Part shown: positions 1 through 8,426 of the stretch, in pieces
Layout: every line of letters begins with the position of its first letter
How positions within the stretch are numbered: the stretch's first letter is position 1
Assembly: GCA_036338435.1 (NCBI GenBank)
Contig: JAYZCG010000014.1
Coordinates: 1 to 64,000, forward strand
From: JAPYTY01 sp036338435
Lineage (GTDB): Bacteria; Acidobacteriota; UBA6911; RPQK01; JADFOI01
Direction: 5' to 3'
Length of the DNA: 64,000 nucleotides
Notes under the pieces: generated by a model
The model's input: the letters and a program-made list of their open reading frames with translations, nothing else
Told to the model about the DNA's origin: nothing
The model's database searches: none
Made by a program: the position numbers and the translations under genes

Positions 1-437
1 GTATCAATGAACAGAAGGTGGCACTAGTATTTGGTCCAGAGAGACGTGGATTAAGTGATAATCAGTTGGCCCGTTGTCAATATCTCGTTTCGATTCCATC
101 CAATCCTGATTGTCCGGTTTTGAACTTGGCCCAGGCAGTGATAGTACTGACTTATGAGATTTTCATCGGCACCCAAGTAGAGGTAGAAGATACTATCGAA
201 TTGGCCTCAGACCAAGAGAGAGAGCAGATGTTCCAGAGCATGGAACAAGTACTTGTAGAGATTGGATTTTTAAGTTCCGATAACCCGGATCACATTATGC
301 GCTCCATTAGGAGATTTCTGGGCCGGGCCGATCTGACACCTAGGGATATAAGGATCCTTCGTGGCATCATGAGTCAAATGCAATGGTATGCACAGCAGGG
401 ACACAAACTTCCGGGTGAAAAAGTCAGAAAGGTATAG
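1..437 (+). CDS. trmJ: TrmJ/TrmH-family RNA 2'-O-methyltransferase, 3' end only
   Basis: The reading frame is open from the left edge (codons begin at base 3), so this is the C-terminal part of a gene that starts outside the window; the GTG at 18 is only an internal codon. Residues ALVFGPERRGL followed by a Pro-rich stretch and SIPSNP...LNLAQAV match the SAM-binding trefoil-knot motifs 2 and 3 of SpoU/TrmH methyltransferases. The C-terminal tail (about 70 residues ending in a DIRILRGIM helix) is the TrmJ type, which methylates position 32 of tRNAs. The family is clear; the tRNA target is inferred from that tail. Confidence 0.8.
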   Translation, partial: INEQKVALVFGPERRGLSDNQLARCQYLVSIPSNPDCPVLNLAQAVIVLTYEIFIGTQVEVEDTIELASDQEREQMFQSMEQVLVEIGFLSSDNPDHIMRSIRRFLGRADLTPRDIRILRGIMSQMQWYAQQGHKLPGEKVRKV

Positions 438-533
438 GCCAATAGGGATAGATCTAGACCTTATAATCCAGAATGATGCAACCGATAGACACGTACTGAT
501 GCGTTGTAGTCAGTGATCAGGGTAGATCTTTCG

Positions 534-1832
534 TCAACCACCATCGCCTTTATCTATTTCCATCTTCATCATCACTAGCCCTGTAAGTAACTTGGGATAG
601 AAATCGGTAGATTTTTGAGGCATCTTGTCACCCTGTTCCGACAACTCACAGACCTGATCTAAACTGGTGGGATTTAAAATAAAGGCAAGTTGATACTTGC
701 CTTGTTCCAACTGGGTAAGCAATTCCTCGCGGTGGCGGAAATAATCCACCTGTGCTTGCCCTGATGGCTGTCTCGGATCTATGCCAAGATAGGAGTGTAA
801 AATGACTTCATGCAGAATATTAACATCCAGCTGGCGCATGGCATCGGACATGCCAGCCATGACATTGGTACTATGAATACTACTGTCCCGAAAGTGTAGG
901 AGATAGTAGCTAGCAGTCCCCTTAGCTACCAGGCCAATGTTGACTCCTGGAGCTTGCATTGCATTTTCCCATTCAGCAAGATCTTTTATCTCTTTAACTC
1001 TGAAATTAGTTTCCGCTTTAGACAGAAGTTGATTCAGATCAAACTTGTCGAGGTTGTGGATGCCGCGGTGGGTGGGCAGTATCTTGAGTTCGGGACCATT
1101 TAAATTGAACAGAGTAACCATTCTTTTGTCAAAACTTTCTTTGCTAGCCACGCTCCAACCTCTGGCCTGACACTCCTTGTAATAGAGTTGAGAGGTCTTG
1201 AAGCGGTGATGACCATCAGCAATGTACAATTGGCTGCCACTTAAAAGCTCAACGATCTGTGCGATAAGGGGAGGTTCACACAATTGCCACATGCGGTGTG
1301 TATTGCCATCTTTATCCGTGACTTCGATGATAGCCGCATGATCCTGACTAAATTGGCGGATCAGTTGATCAACCTTCCTGGACGGTTCAGAGTAGAGCAT
1401 AAAGATGGAGCCCTCATTCGCTTCAGTGGCGCGAATCAGATTTAACCGATCCGCAAGGGGGGTGTCCAGTACCCTCTCATGTTCTTTCACGGAATCCGCA
1501 TCTATTTCAAGCGAGATGAGTCCCACAAAGCCCAACCGTGAGAATGTATGACCTTCAAATTGGAAAATTTGTTCATAGGGATAAAAGGAGAGGGCGTCAT
1601 CTTGTTTGAGAATATGAGATTGGATCCAATGGGTTAGGGTCTCTCCTGCATCTTTGTAATTGCTGTTTTTGATGACTCTGATAATGTTGTAGCGGTGTCG
1701 GTTTAAATAATCCTGTCGCATTTGCTCGGAAATCTTGTCATAGGGTTGGGTCACTACATCAGACAGATTGGTAACCTTGTTTGCGCTGTAACGGTATCCT
1801 CTGAAGGGAGATATTTCGGCCATCGTCTCCAT
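534..1832 (-). CDS. DUF1015 family protein
   Basis: Protein of 432 aa (or 429 aa if the second ATG at 1823 is used, giving the more usual N-terminus MAEISPFRG). It carries the hallmarks of DUF1015: N-terminal PF.G.RY and VTQPYD, and the signature ADGHHR at about residues 205-210. The molecular function of the family is unknown to me; in other bacteria it is a conserved soluble cytoplasmic protein sometimes near serine metabolism genes, which is not the case here. It is divergent from the deoxyhypusine-synthase-like gene, sharing an 82-bp intergenic region with a perfect palindrome. Confidence 0.85.
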   Translation of the reverse strand: METMAEISPFRGYRYSANKVTNLSDVVTQPYDKISEQMRQDYLNRHRYNIIRVIKNSNYKDAGETLTHWIQSHILKQDDALSFYPYEQIFQFEGHTFSRLGFVGLISLEIDADSVKEHERVLDTPLADRLNLIRATEANEGSIFMLYSEPSRKVDQLIRQFSQDHAAIIEVTDKDGNTHRMWQLCEPPLIAQIVELLSGSQLYIADGHHRFKTSQLYYKECQARGWSVASKESFDKRMVTLFNLNGPELKILPTHRGIHNLDKFDLNQLLSKAETNFRVKEIKDLAEWENAMQAPGVNIGLVAKGTASYYLLHFRDSSIHSTNVMAGMSDAMRQLDVNILHEVILHSYLGIDPRQPSGQAQVDYFRHREELLTQLEQGKYQLAFILNPTSLDQVCELSEQGDKMPQKSTDFYPKLLTGLVMMKMEIDKGDGG

Positions 1833-1854
1833 AATATGAGAGAGACCAGCAATT

Positions 1855-1874
1855 TGCTATACTTTCGCGAAAGT
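1855..1874 (+). promoter_or_regulatory. Extended -10 promoter overlapping a perfect 14-bp palindrome
   Basis: The divergent intergenic region holds TGCTATACT (extended -10 form TGnTATAnT) at 1855-1863, directly overlapping the 14-bp perfect palindrome ACTTTCGCGAAAGT at 1861-1874. A palindrome over a -10 box is the usual geometry of a repressor operator. No matching regulator gene is adjacent and no convincing -35 is visible. The candidate transcript would start near 1870 and serve the gene starting at 1915. Confidence 0.4.
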
Positions 1875-1914
1875 TGCCAGAGTATCTCCAAAAATCAGTG
1901 AGGGTTGGGTCAAG

Positions 1915-3006
1915 GTGAGTAGATATTTGTCAGGGAAAGAAATCAATCCCGGTCCAATCCGTTCGGATACGACTATCACGGAGCTTATTGATTCCACCTT
2001 TGAGGCCTACAACGCCGCACGGTTACGAGAAGCCTGTCATTTGTTTGTTCATAAGATGCTAGCGGATGATGTCACGGTTGGACTTAGCTTAACAGGAGCG
2101 TTGACACCCGCTGGGTTAGGCATGTCCTGTATTATTCCATTAATTGAACATGGGTTTATCGATTGGATAGTCTCCACTGGTGCAAATTTATACCATGATG
2201 CCCATTTTGGAATCGGACTTGCCATGCATCGCGGAAGGGCCGGTGTAAGCGATCCAGATCTACGCCGAGAAGGAGTCGTGAGGATTTATGATATCTTCTT
2301 TGACTACGATGTTCTACTAGCCACTGACCTCTTCTTTCGAGAAGTCATCAAGGCCCCTGAATTCCAAAAAGAAATGAGTACAGCAGAGTTTCACTACAAG
2401 ATCGGTGGATATATCGAACAGCGTGAGCGAGCCTTGGGGCAAGGGCAAAAGTCTGTTTTAGCAATGGCCTACCATCACAAGATCCCTATATACACACCTT
2501 CTCCTGGAGACAGTTCTATTGGAATGAATATCGCGGCTGGTGCTCTAGATGGGAATCAATTGAGATTGGATGTCTCTCGCGATGTGAATGAAGCCGCTGC
2601 AATTGTTCTCTCTGCCAAGCGGTCTGGAGGTCATAGTGGAGTCTTCATCTTAGGAGGCGGAGCTCCCAAAAATTTCATGTTACAGACGGAACCGCAGATT
2701 CAGGAAGTAATGGGGATTAATGAGAAAGGACATGACTACTATTTGCAGATCACTGATGCACGTCCGGATACTGGTGGCCTTTCGGGAGCAACTCCAGGCG
2801 AAGCTGTAAGTTGGGGAAAAGTAGATCCTGACCAGTTGCCCAGTACCGTGGTTTGCTACATTGATTCTACTGTGGCTCTTCCCTTAATGACTGCCTATGC
2901 TGTTGCTAACCATTTGCCCCGTCAGGCCAAGAACCTGTACGACCGTTTGGCTGAGATGATGGAAGCCCTAAGAGCGGAACGCAAGTCTGCAAGAGAATGT
3001 TCCTAG
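1915..3006 (+). CDS. Deoxyhypusine synthase-like protein
   Basis: Protein of 363 aa starting with GTG. The N-terminal ISDT-like segment, the glycine-rich SLTGALTPAGLG (about 58-69) and the C-terminal GATPGEAVSWGK (about 291-302) match the NAD-dependent deoxyhypusine synthase family, including the lysine (about K302) that carries the butylimine intermediate in the eukaryotic enzyme. The eukaryotic KHH motif is replaced by GGGAPKNF. Bacteria lack the eIF5A substrate, so the product is probably another aminobutyl acceptor compound (for example a polyamine); that is inference. It is followed closely by an SDR gene and an MFS transporter on the same strand. Confidence 0.85.
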   Translation: MSRYLSGKEINPGPIRSDTTITELIDSTFEAYNAARLREACHLFVHKMLADDVTVGLSLTGALTPAGLGMSCIIPLIEHGFIDWIVSTGANLYHDAHFGIGLAMHRGRAGVSDPDLRREGVVRIYDIFFDYDVLLATDLFFREVIKAPEFQKEMSTAEFHYKIGGYIEQRERALGQGQKSVLAMAYHHKIPIYTPSPGDSSIGMNIAAGALDGNQLRLDVSRDVNEAAAIVLSAKRSGGHSGVFILGGGAPKNFMLQTEPQIQEVMGINEKGHDYYLQITDARPDTGGLSGATPGEAVSWGKVDPDQLPSTVVCYIDSTVALPLMTAYAVANHLPRQAKNLYDRLAEMMEALRAERKSARECS

Positions 3007-3042
3007 AATGAATCTAATCGGTGGGGATTTCAGGAGGTACCA

Positions 3043-3771
3043 ATGGATCTAGAAAACAAATGTGCGATTATAACTGGAAGTACCAGGGGAATAGGATTTT
3101 CGATAGCTCAGGCTTTAGTTCAGGAGGGAGCAAATGTAGTGATCAGTTCCCGTCATCCTGAGAATATTAAAACAGCGATTGGTCGTCTTGATAGGTTAGT
3201 GGAAGGTAGGGCCACAGGCAAACAATGTGATGTCCGGGAGGCAGAGCAGGTTCAGGAACTTATTCAGTATTGTGTCGACACCCTGGGAGGTGTTGATATT
3301 CTGATCAACAACGCTGGAGTTGGGCTCTTTAATTTAGTGGAAAACATGTCTCTTGAGGAGTGGAGCGACACCATTGCCACAAATCTCGATGGAGTCTTCT
3401 ATGGATGCCACTTCGCTATTCCTATAATGAAAGAGAATGGCGGAGGGTTTGTCATCAACATCGGAAGTTTAGCGGGGAAGAATGCGTTCCCAAAGGGCGC
3501 TGCATACAATGCTTCTAAGTTTGCCTTGGTGGGTTTCAGTGAAGCCCTGATGGAGGAAACTCGGTATGACAACATTCGTGTTGCCCATATCATGCCTGGT
3601 AGCGTTGCAACTGAATTTAGTGGCAAGCCGGTTGGAGGTGAGGATTCCTGGAAAATCTCTACTGATGATATTGCAGAGGTCGTGATTCAAACTCTGAAAC
3701 ATCGTTCTAGTTGTCTTACAAGTTGCATTGAGATACGTCCCTCCACCCCCCCCCCGAAGGTAAGAGGATAG
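3043..3771 (+). CDS. SDR family NAD(P)-dependent oxidoreductase
   Basis: Protein of 242 aa with a classical short-chain dehydrogenase pattern: cofactor loop TGSTRGIG near residue 11, NNAG near 91, catalytic Ser in NIGSLAG near 146, and YNASK near 158. A good ribosome site (AGGAGG) precedes the ATG. The substrate cannot be told. The last codons contain a run of ten C (3746-3755) that encodes a Pro-Pro-Pro stretch; slippage there would only change the last few residues. It lies 36 bp after the DHS-like gene and 16 bp before the MFS gene, so the three may form one transcript. Confidence 0.88.
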   Translation: MDLENKCAIITGSTRGIGFSIAQALVQEGANVVISSRHPENIKTAIGRLDRLVEGRATGKQCDVREAEQVQELIQYCVDTLGGVDILINNAGVGLFNLVENMSLEEWSDTIATNLDGVFYGCHFAIPIMKENGGGFVINIGSLAGKNAFPKGAAYNASKFALVGFSEALMEETRYDNIRVAHIMPGSVATEFSGKPVGGEDSWKISTDDIAEVVIQTLKHRSSCLTSCIEIRPSTPPPKVRG

Positions 3772-3787
3772 AGATGGTGACAAGCAT

Positions 3788-5107
3788 ATGGAGGTGAAAT
3801 CCCCGACGGGGTTGTACACCAAAGAGGTCTGGAGTTGGGCTTTTTACGACTTCGCTAATTCTGCTTTTCCGACAGTACTTTCAGGTGTTATTTTCAGTGT
3901 CTACTTCGTTCGTGTAGTTGTGGGCCCGGAAGGTATGTCGTTTGGAGGAGTGCATATAAGTAGCTCCTCACTGTGGGGTTATCTCGTCTCCATTTCCATG
4001 TTGTTAGTGGCCATTAGTGCTCCTATTTTAGGAGCGGTTGCTGATTCGAGTGGCTCCAGAAAACATTTCCTTTTTCTGTTTTGCTATGCCGGTGTATTGT
4101 CCACTGGATTTTTGTTCTTGGTAGAACCAGGAGAGATTTGGTTAGCTATCATCGTTTACCTTTTGGCCAGTGCCTGTCTGGAATGGAGCCTTATTTTCTA
4201 CAACAGCTTTATCCCCCAAATCGCAACCCGACAACAGATGGGGAAAATCAGTGGATTTGGGTGGGCACTAGGGTATGTGGGGGGAGTATTATGTTTAATC
4301 CTTACGATGGCCATAATCAGATGGCCTGACTCATTCGGTCTCCCAACCTCAAATCATCTTCCCGTACGTACCACTATGCTGTTAGTAGCATTGTGGTGGG
4401 GACTTTTTTCGATTCCAACATTTCTATGGTTGCGGGAACATTCTGTTGTCCGGGAGATTATTCCCAGAAACATTGATCTGAGAGTTGGTTTTCAACGTTT
4501 GTATTGCACCCTTCAGAAGATCCATCGGTTCAGGGAACTAGTAAAGTTTCTCATCGCTTTTCTGATATACAACGATGGAGTTCAAACGGTAATTGTAATG
4601 GCCGCTATTTTCGGTGCCGAAACACTCGGGATGTCTCAAGATGAGTTGATCGCTTGCTTCATTGTTACTCATGTAGTCGCAATCCCCGGGTCGCTAATTC
4701 TAGGTCATCTAGGGGATAAGATGACCTTTAAAAGTGTTATTAATATAACGTTGCTTATATGGACAGTTGCAGTTCTCTACGTTTTAGTAATTGATGAGAG
4801 CTGGGAGTTTTGGATACTAGCAGCAGTAGTTGGCTTTGTTTTAGGAGGGGTGCAATCCTCTTCACGTGCTCTTCTTGCCCAATTCACACCCAAGGAAAAT
4901 AGCGCTGAGTTCTTTGGCTTATTTGCAACTAGCGGCAAGTTTGCAGCAATTTTAGGACCTGCTCTCTTTGCCATTATTACGGATGTATTTGGATCTGTTC
5001 GTTATGGAGTTGTTTCCGTTATCATTTTTTTTATTGTGGGTTGGAGTATTTTGCAATTAGTTGACGAGGAGAGGGGAATCCTAGAAAGCCAGGATCCCAT
5101 AGAATAG
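3788..5107 (+). CDS. MFS transporter, Atg22/UMF1 type
   Basis: Integral membrane protein of 439 aa with about twelve hydrophobic segments. The N-terminal WAFYDFANSAFPT motif is diagnostic of the Atg22-like (UMF1) branch of the major facilitator superfamily, whose yeast member exports amino acids from the vacuole. The usual second motif, FYNSFIPQIA, is present near residue 140. Substrate in this organism is unknown. It is the last gene of the rightward DHS-like/SDR/MFS group and converges on the DnaC-like gene. Confidence 0.85.
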   Translation: MEVKSPTGLYTKEVWSWAFYDFANSAFPTVLSGVIFSVYFVRVVVGPEGMSFGGVHISSSSLWGYLVSISMLLVAISAPILGAVADSSGSRKHFLFLFCYAGVLSTGFLFLVEPGEIWLAIIVYLLASACLEWSLIFYNSFIPQIATRQQMGKISGFGWALGYVGGVLCLILTMAIIRWPDSFGLPTSNHLPVRTTMLLVALWWGLFSIPTFLWLREHSVVREIIPRNIDLRVGFQRLYCTLQKIHRFRELVKFLIAFLIYNDGVQTVIVMAAIFGAETLGMSQDELIACFIVTHVVAIPGSLILGHLGDKMTFKSVINITLLIWTVAVLYVLVIDESWEFWILAAVVGFVLGGVQSSSRALLAQFTPKENSAEFFGLFATSGKFAAILGPALFAIITDVFGSVRYGVVSVIIFFIVGWSILQLVDEERGILESQDPIE

Positions 5108-5152
5108 AACGTCCGTAGATGCTTCCGCGAACTGAGTTGTCTCCCGGATTGA

Positions 5153-5953
5153 TCAGAGTTTGGGGTCTTCCTCCTGTGTTTTTTGAAAGAAGTCCCGCCC
5201 GGCTTTAGCAATATCAGTGCGAAAGTCCGGCCCTTCGATCTGGACAATCTCACACATTTCCATGATCCGAGAATATAAAGGTAGGCCAATACTTTCAGCC
5301 AAGTTTCTTTGTATTTTGTCAGTGGCAGTCCTTAGTTTTGTAGTTTTCTTCATTTCGTGCAGCAACAAGTTGGTTGACAAAATAGTATGTTTTTTGTGGG
5401 TGTAGCGGTGATTAATGACCGTTCTGATAGTCTCTCGAACCCACTCTGTCGGTCTGCCTGTTCCTAGGTCGTCCCATACTAATAAGTCGATCTCTGAAAG
5501 AGGTAACAGCACTTCTCGTTCAGTTTCTGGAGAACCAGGGCCATACGAGTATTGGAGACGTCTCAGCAGTTCTGCTTCGTCTACGAAGCGGGCAGCAACG
5601 TTCTTTTCTTGGATCAGACTCTTAAGGATTGCAACCGAAAGATGCGTCTTGCCCACCCCACACGTTCCAACAAAGAGCAGGCCTTGAGGAACATCAGGAA
5701 AACTATCCACGTAATCTATTGAGCGCTTTGCTGCTTCCTCTTGTAGTGGATTATGGAAGGAGTATTCATCAAATCCACGGTTGAAGTAGCGAGGAGGAAT
5801 AGCAGCTTTCTTGAGAAGTTGTTGCAGGCGTTCCTGAGAACGGCAGTCAAGACACGGGATAACCGAGTCTATGCCGTTATTAGTTTCGACTACCCAACCA
5901 GATCCACGGCATGTGGAACAGGTGTGAGGAGTTTGAGTTTCTATTTTTGTGAT
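5153..5953 (-). CDS. Zinc-ribbon DnaC/IstB-like AAA+ ATPase, non-canonical start
   Basis: The AAA+ core shows Walker A (GTCGVGKTHLS), Walker B (LLVWDDLG) and sensor STN, as in DnaC helicase loaders and IstB-type ATPases. The first ordinary start codon, GTG at 5710, lies too late: the same frame is open upstream and encodes a DnaC-like approach (FDEYSFHNPLQEEA) and two Cys pairs, CSTC and CLDC, forming a zinc ribbon. The frame closes at a TGA at 5990-5992 and contains no ATG, GTG or TTG before the Cys pairs. I place the start at the ATC at 5953, which has a GAGGAG sequence 8 nt upstream; CTG at 5959 is the alternative. The start overlaps the end of the cobalamin adenosyltransferase gene. Length is then about 266 aa. 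Confidence 0.7.
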   Translation of the reverse strand: MTKIETQTPHTCSTCRGSGWVVETNNGIDSVIPCLDCRSQERLQQLLKKAAIPPRYFNRGFDEYSFHNPLQEEAAKRSIDYVDSFPDVPQGLLFVGTCGVGKTHLSVAILKSLIQEKNVAARFVDEAELLRRLQYSYGPGSPETEREVLLPLSEIDLLVWDDLGTGRPTEWVRETIRTVINHRYTHKKHTILSTNLLLHEMKKTTKLRTATDKIQRNLAESIGLPLYSRIMEMCEIVQIEGPDFRTDIAKAGRDFFQKTQEEDPKL

Positions 5954-6489
5954 TGCCAGATCTCCTCTTTTTCGTCTCCAAGGGCGTTCTCAAAACGAGC
6001 CATCACGAAAAGCAAATCAGATAGACGGTTGAGATATATCAGAATCTCCGGGTTTATGTCACTCTCACTGCGAAGAAGACTAACCAATTCTCGTTCGGCA
6101 CGACGACAGACAGTTCGGGCCAAGTGTATAAAAGCTCCACAAGGTGATCCACCGGGAAGAATAAACGTGTCTAGCTTGGGGATTTGCGGCTGTAGGTCAT
6201 CGATCAGGGTTTCCAACGTTCTCCAATCGGTCTCGCCTATGCGTTTGACTCGATGAACTTTCTTGTTGGTGGTTGCCAAGTCTGCGCCAACTTCGAAAAG
6301 CTTTCTCTGTAGGGAAATCACTACATCCTTGACTCTCTGGTTTTTGCAGAAAGTATAGGTTAGTCCCAGGATCGCATTTAATTCGTCGAGGGTTCCATAG
6401 GCCGAGACTCGGTGTGAGTCTTTGTATTCTTCTTCACCGCTAAACAAGGAGGTGTGGCCTTGGTCACCTCGGCCTGTATAGATTTTCAT
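5941..6489 (-). CDS. PduO-type cob(I)alamin adenosyltransferase
   Basis: Protein of 182 aa from the ATG at 6489, chosen because it has an AAAGAGG site and gives the family N-terminus KIYTGRGDQGHTSLF; an ATG at 6540 would add 17 unusual residues. It transfers the adenosyl group of ATP to cob(I)alamin to make coenzyme B12. Other family features are YGTLDELNA, LPGG and the C-terminal ARTVCRRAERE...NRLSDLLF. Its 3' end overlaps the DnaC-like gene. No cobalamin riboswitch is visible upstream and no B12-dependent enzyme gene is nearby. Confidence 0.92.
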   Translation of the reverse strand: MKIYTGRGDQGHTSLFSGEEEYKDSHRVSAYGTLDELNAILGLTYTFCKNQRVKDVVISLQRKLFEVGADLATTNKKVHRVKRIGETDWRTLETLIDDLQPQIPKLDTFILPGGSPCGAFIHLARTVCRRAERELVSLLRSESDINPEILIYLNRLSDLLFVMARFENALGDEKEEIWQSQK

Positions 6490-6610
6490 TTTGTATGCCT
6501 CTTTGGTTGGGCACGATAGCATGAGGAGCCAAAAGAACAAAATGTAGATAATTGCGGTATATTGTGGAACCTTGATTTTCGTGTTGAATCACAGATCATG
6601 TGAAACTAGA

Positions 6611-7129
6611 ATGAACGGTATGAAAATTCTAAATTCACTAGGTTTGATGATTCTTATCTCACCCCTTGTCTGGTCTCAATCGACAAATCTGACAGTAGGT
6701 GATAGGGCTCCTGATTTTGAATTGCAGGATCAAGAAGGGAAGGAAGTGAGGCTCAGCAATTTTTTAGGTGAGAAGAATGTAGCACTTGCTTTTTATGTTT
6801 TTGCTTTCACTCGTGGCTGAACGACCGAGCTAGAACGATATCAGGCTGATATCAATCATTTTGAAGAGAACAACACGGAAATTATCGCGGTCAGTGTTGA
6901 TGCCCGGCCTACCCAGAAAAAGTTTGCTGAAGAGATCGGTGCACAGTTCAGACTGTTGAGTGACTGGAGTAAGGATGTGAGTCGATCATATGGAGTACTG
7001 AACGAGGAAAGGGGAATTGCCCGGCGAACTACTTTTCTGATTGACAAAGAAGGCATTATTCGTCGCATTGATTCCGGAAGAGACGCCATAGATATTTCAG
7101 GCATTAAAGATGCGTGTGCTCAGTTTTAG
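6611..7129 (+). CDS. Selenocysteine-containing peroxiredoxin (in-frame TGA at 6818)
   Basis: The frame runs from ATG 6611 (or 6620) to TAG 7127 with one in-frame TGA at 6818-6820. Upstream it encodes a hydrophobic leader and a peroxiredoxin start (VGDRAPDFELQD, then LAFYVFAFTRG). Downstream it continues as TTELERYQADINHF, then VSVDARPTQKKFAEE, GVLNEERGIARRTTFLIDKEG: the rest of an AhpC/TSA-type peroxiredoxin. The TGA is codon 70, exactly where the peroxidatic Cys of FTPGCTTEL is expected. A perfect hairpin follows at 6837-6853. I read this as Sec insertion, giving a 172-aa, probably exported or membrane-anchored peroxide reductase. A pseudogene or sequencing error is the alternative, but both flanks are intact and in one frame. 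Confidence 0.8.
6837..6853 (+). promoter_or_regulatory. Putative bacterial SECIS hairpin of the peroxiredoxin
   Basis: GATATCA-GGC-TGATATC forms a perfect 7-bp stem with a GGC loop. The loop begins 23 nt after the TGA at 6818-6820. Bacterial SECIS elements lie inside the coding region just downstream of UGA, have a short apical loop with a G among its first bases, and bind SelB. All three are met. The second selenoprotein candidate has the same stem length and the same loop. Confidence 0.65.
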
Positions 7130-7224
7130 TGGAAGCCAACTGTCTATCTATATTTTCAGATTTCTTCCACGTGAAGTTAAGTTTCTAAGCTCCGGTTCTT
7201 CAGAATTTTTACGCCAGGAAAACG

Positions 7225-7647
7225 ATGAGCAGGAAGTATCGACAACAAGGCTACCAAGACGCTCCTAGCGATAGTTCAGGGAAAAGGCGATCTCAGTCAA
7301 GGGGTCATCGTGAAGGCCCGAAGTCTCCCCAAATGCCTGGTGTTCAAGAGGTTCGACGGTGTTCCATTTGTGGCGCCAAGCTGTCCCAAAGCCTTACTGA
7401 TGTGCAGGTTCTGAGCAAGTGCCCGAAGTGTAATGCTGCCCTCCATAGTTGTAAGCATTGTGTCTTCTTGGATCCGACCAAACGGTTTGAATGTTCGGAG
7501 CCCATCACCGAAAGAATCTCCCCTAAGGATGCCCAAAATAAATGTCAGTATTTTGAGTTCCGGACCACTGTGGAAAAGGTGGTCACTACCGGATCACAGG
7601 ACCCTCAGGATGTGAGGGATGCCTTCGAAAATCTTTTTAAAAAATGA
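7225..7647 (+). CDS. Cys-rich zinc-ribbon hypothetical protein
   Basis: Protein of 140 aa. The first 45 residues are basic and probably disordered (many Arg, Ser, Gln). Then come cysteine pairs CSIC, CPKC and CKHC with further single Cys (ECSE, NKCQYF), typical of zinc-binding modules. I do not recognise the family by name. The stop overlaps the ATG of etfB (ATGA at 7644-7647), so it is translationally coupled to the electron transfer flavoprotein genes, which hints at a related role. Confidence 0.7.
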   Translation: MSRKYRQQGYQDAPSDSSGKRRSQSRGHREGPKSPQMPGVQEVRRCSICGAKLSQSLTDVQVLSKCPKCNAALHSCKHCVFLDPTKRFECSEPITERISPKDAQNKCQYFEFRTTVEKVVTTGSQDPQDVRDAFENLFKK

Positions 7648-8426
7648 AGATAGCTACTTGCTTAAAGGAAGTTCCCACCCAGGATTCCCGCTACGAACTT
7701 GCGGATGGAGGGATGTGGATTAAGGAGTCTGATCTTACCTTTGGGGTGAATGAGTGCGATGAGTACGCACTTGAGGAAGCTCTTAAACTAGGTGAGGAGC
7801 ACGGTGGTGAAGTTACCATTTTGACCCTTGGGTGCCAGCGGGCCGAAAAATCCATACGAAAAGGACTGGCTATGGGTGCTGATCGGGGAATCTTGATACG
7901 GGATGAGAAAGACCAACTCAAGAGCCCTCATGCTGTAGCTCTAGCTTTGGCCAAAGTCCTCGAAAGAGAAAAGTATGACCTGATTCTTACGGGGACCCAG
8001 TCAGATGATTGGGGCTACACCCAGACTGGTGTGTTGGTAGCCCAACTCCTTGGATTGCCCCACGCCACTATTGTGATGGATATTCAGGCCAATCCAGCCC
8101 AGAAGACAGTCAAAGCTCTCCGAGAAATGGAGAGTGGGTGGTTTCAGTGGGTAGAACTTCCAATGCCTTCCTTATTGACGATACAGGCGGGTATTTCACA
8201 GGTTCGTTATGCCTCCTTAAAGGGCATTATGCAGGCCAAGAAGAAGGAGATTCGTTCTATTGAACTAAGTGATTTGGGTATCGATTTTAGTTCTGTTCCT
8301 CAACTGGAAGTACGCCGAGTCTATTTTCCTACAACTGATAAGAAGGCGGAGATTCTGGAAGGGGCAACCGAGGCGGTCATTGAACAACTGATAGAGAAAC
8401 TCAAAAAAGAAGCTAAAGTCTTGTAG
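7644..8426 (+). CDS. etfB: Electron transfer flavoprotein beta subunit
   Basis: Protein of 260 aa. It begins with KIATCLKEVPTQD, continues with NECDEYALEEALKL and GTQSDDWGYTQTGVLVAQLLGLPHAT, the ETF-beta signature region that binds AMP in group I ETFs. With EtfA it carries electrons from acyl-CoA or other dehydrogenases to the quinone pool or another acceptor. It overlaps the Cys-rich gene by 4 bp, and etfA follows after about 160 bp. No ETF:quinone oxidoreductase gene is in the window. Confidence 0.93.
   Translation: MKIATCLKEVPTQDSRYELADGGMWIKESDLTFGVNECDEYALEEALKLGEEHGGEVTILTLGCQRAEKSIRKGLAMGADRGILIRDEKDQLKSPHAVALALAKVLEREKYDLILTGTQSDDWGYTQTGVLVAQLLGLPHATIVMDIQANPAQKTVKALREMESGWFQWVELPMPSLLTIQAGISQVRYASLKGIMQAKKKEIRSIELSDLGIDFSSVPQLEVRRVYFPTTDKKAEILEGATEAVIEQLIEKLKKEAKVL

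Noticed and set aside
5753..6256. 167-codon plus-strand frame opposite the DnaC-like and adenosyltransferase genes
   Set aside because: Shadow of two recognised genes on the other strand.
6490..6610. Cobalamin riboswitch before the adenosyltransferase gene
   Set aside because: The space is short and shows none of the conserved B12-box sequence.
6818..6820. Reading the TGA codons as evidence of genetic code change
   Set aside because: TGA ends several intact genes here (for example the sigma factor stop at 42141-42143), and only the two redox genes contain it internally.
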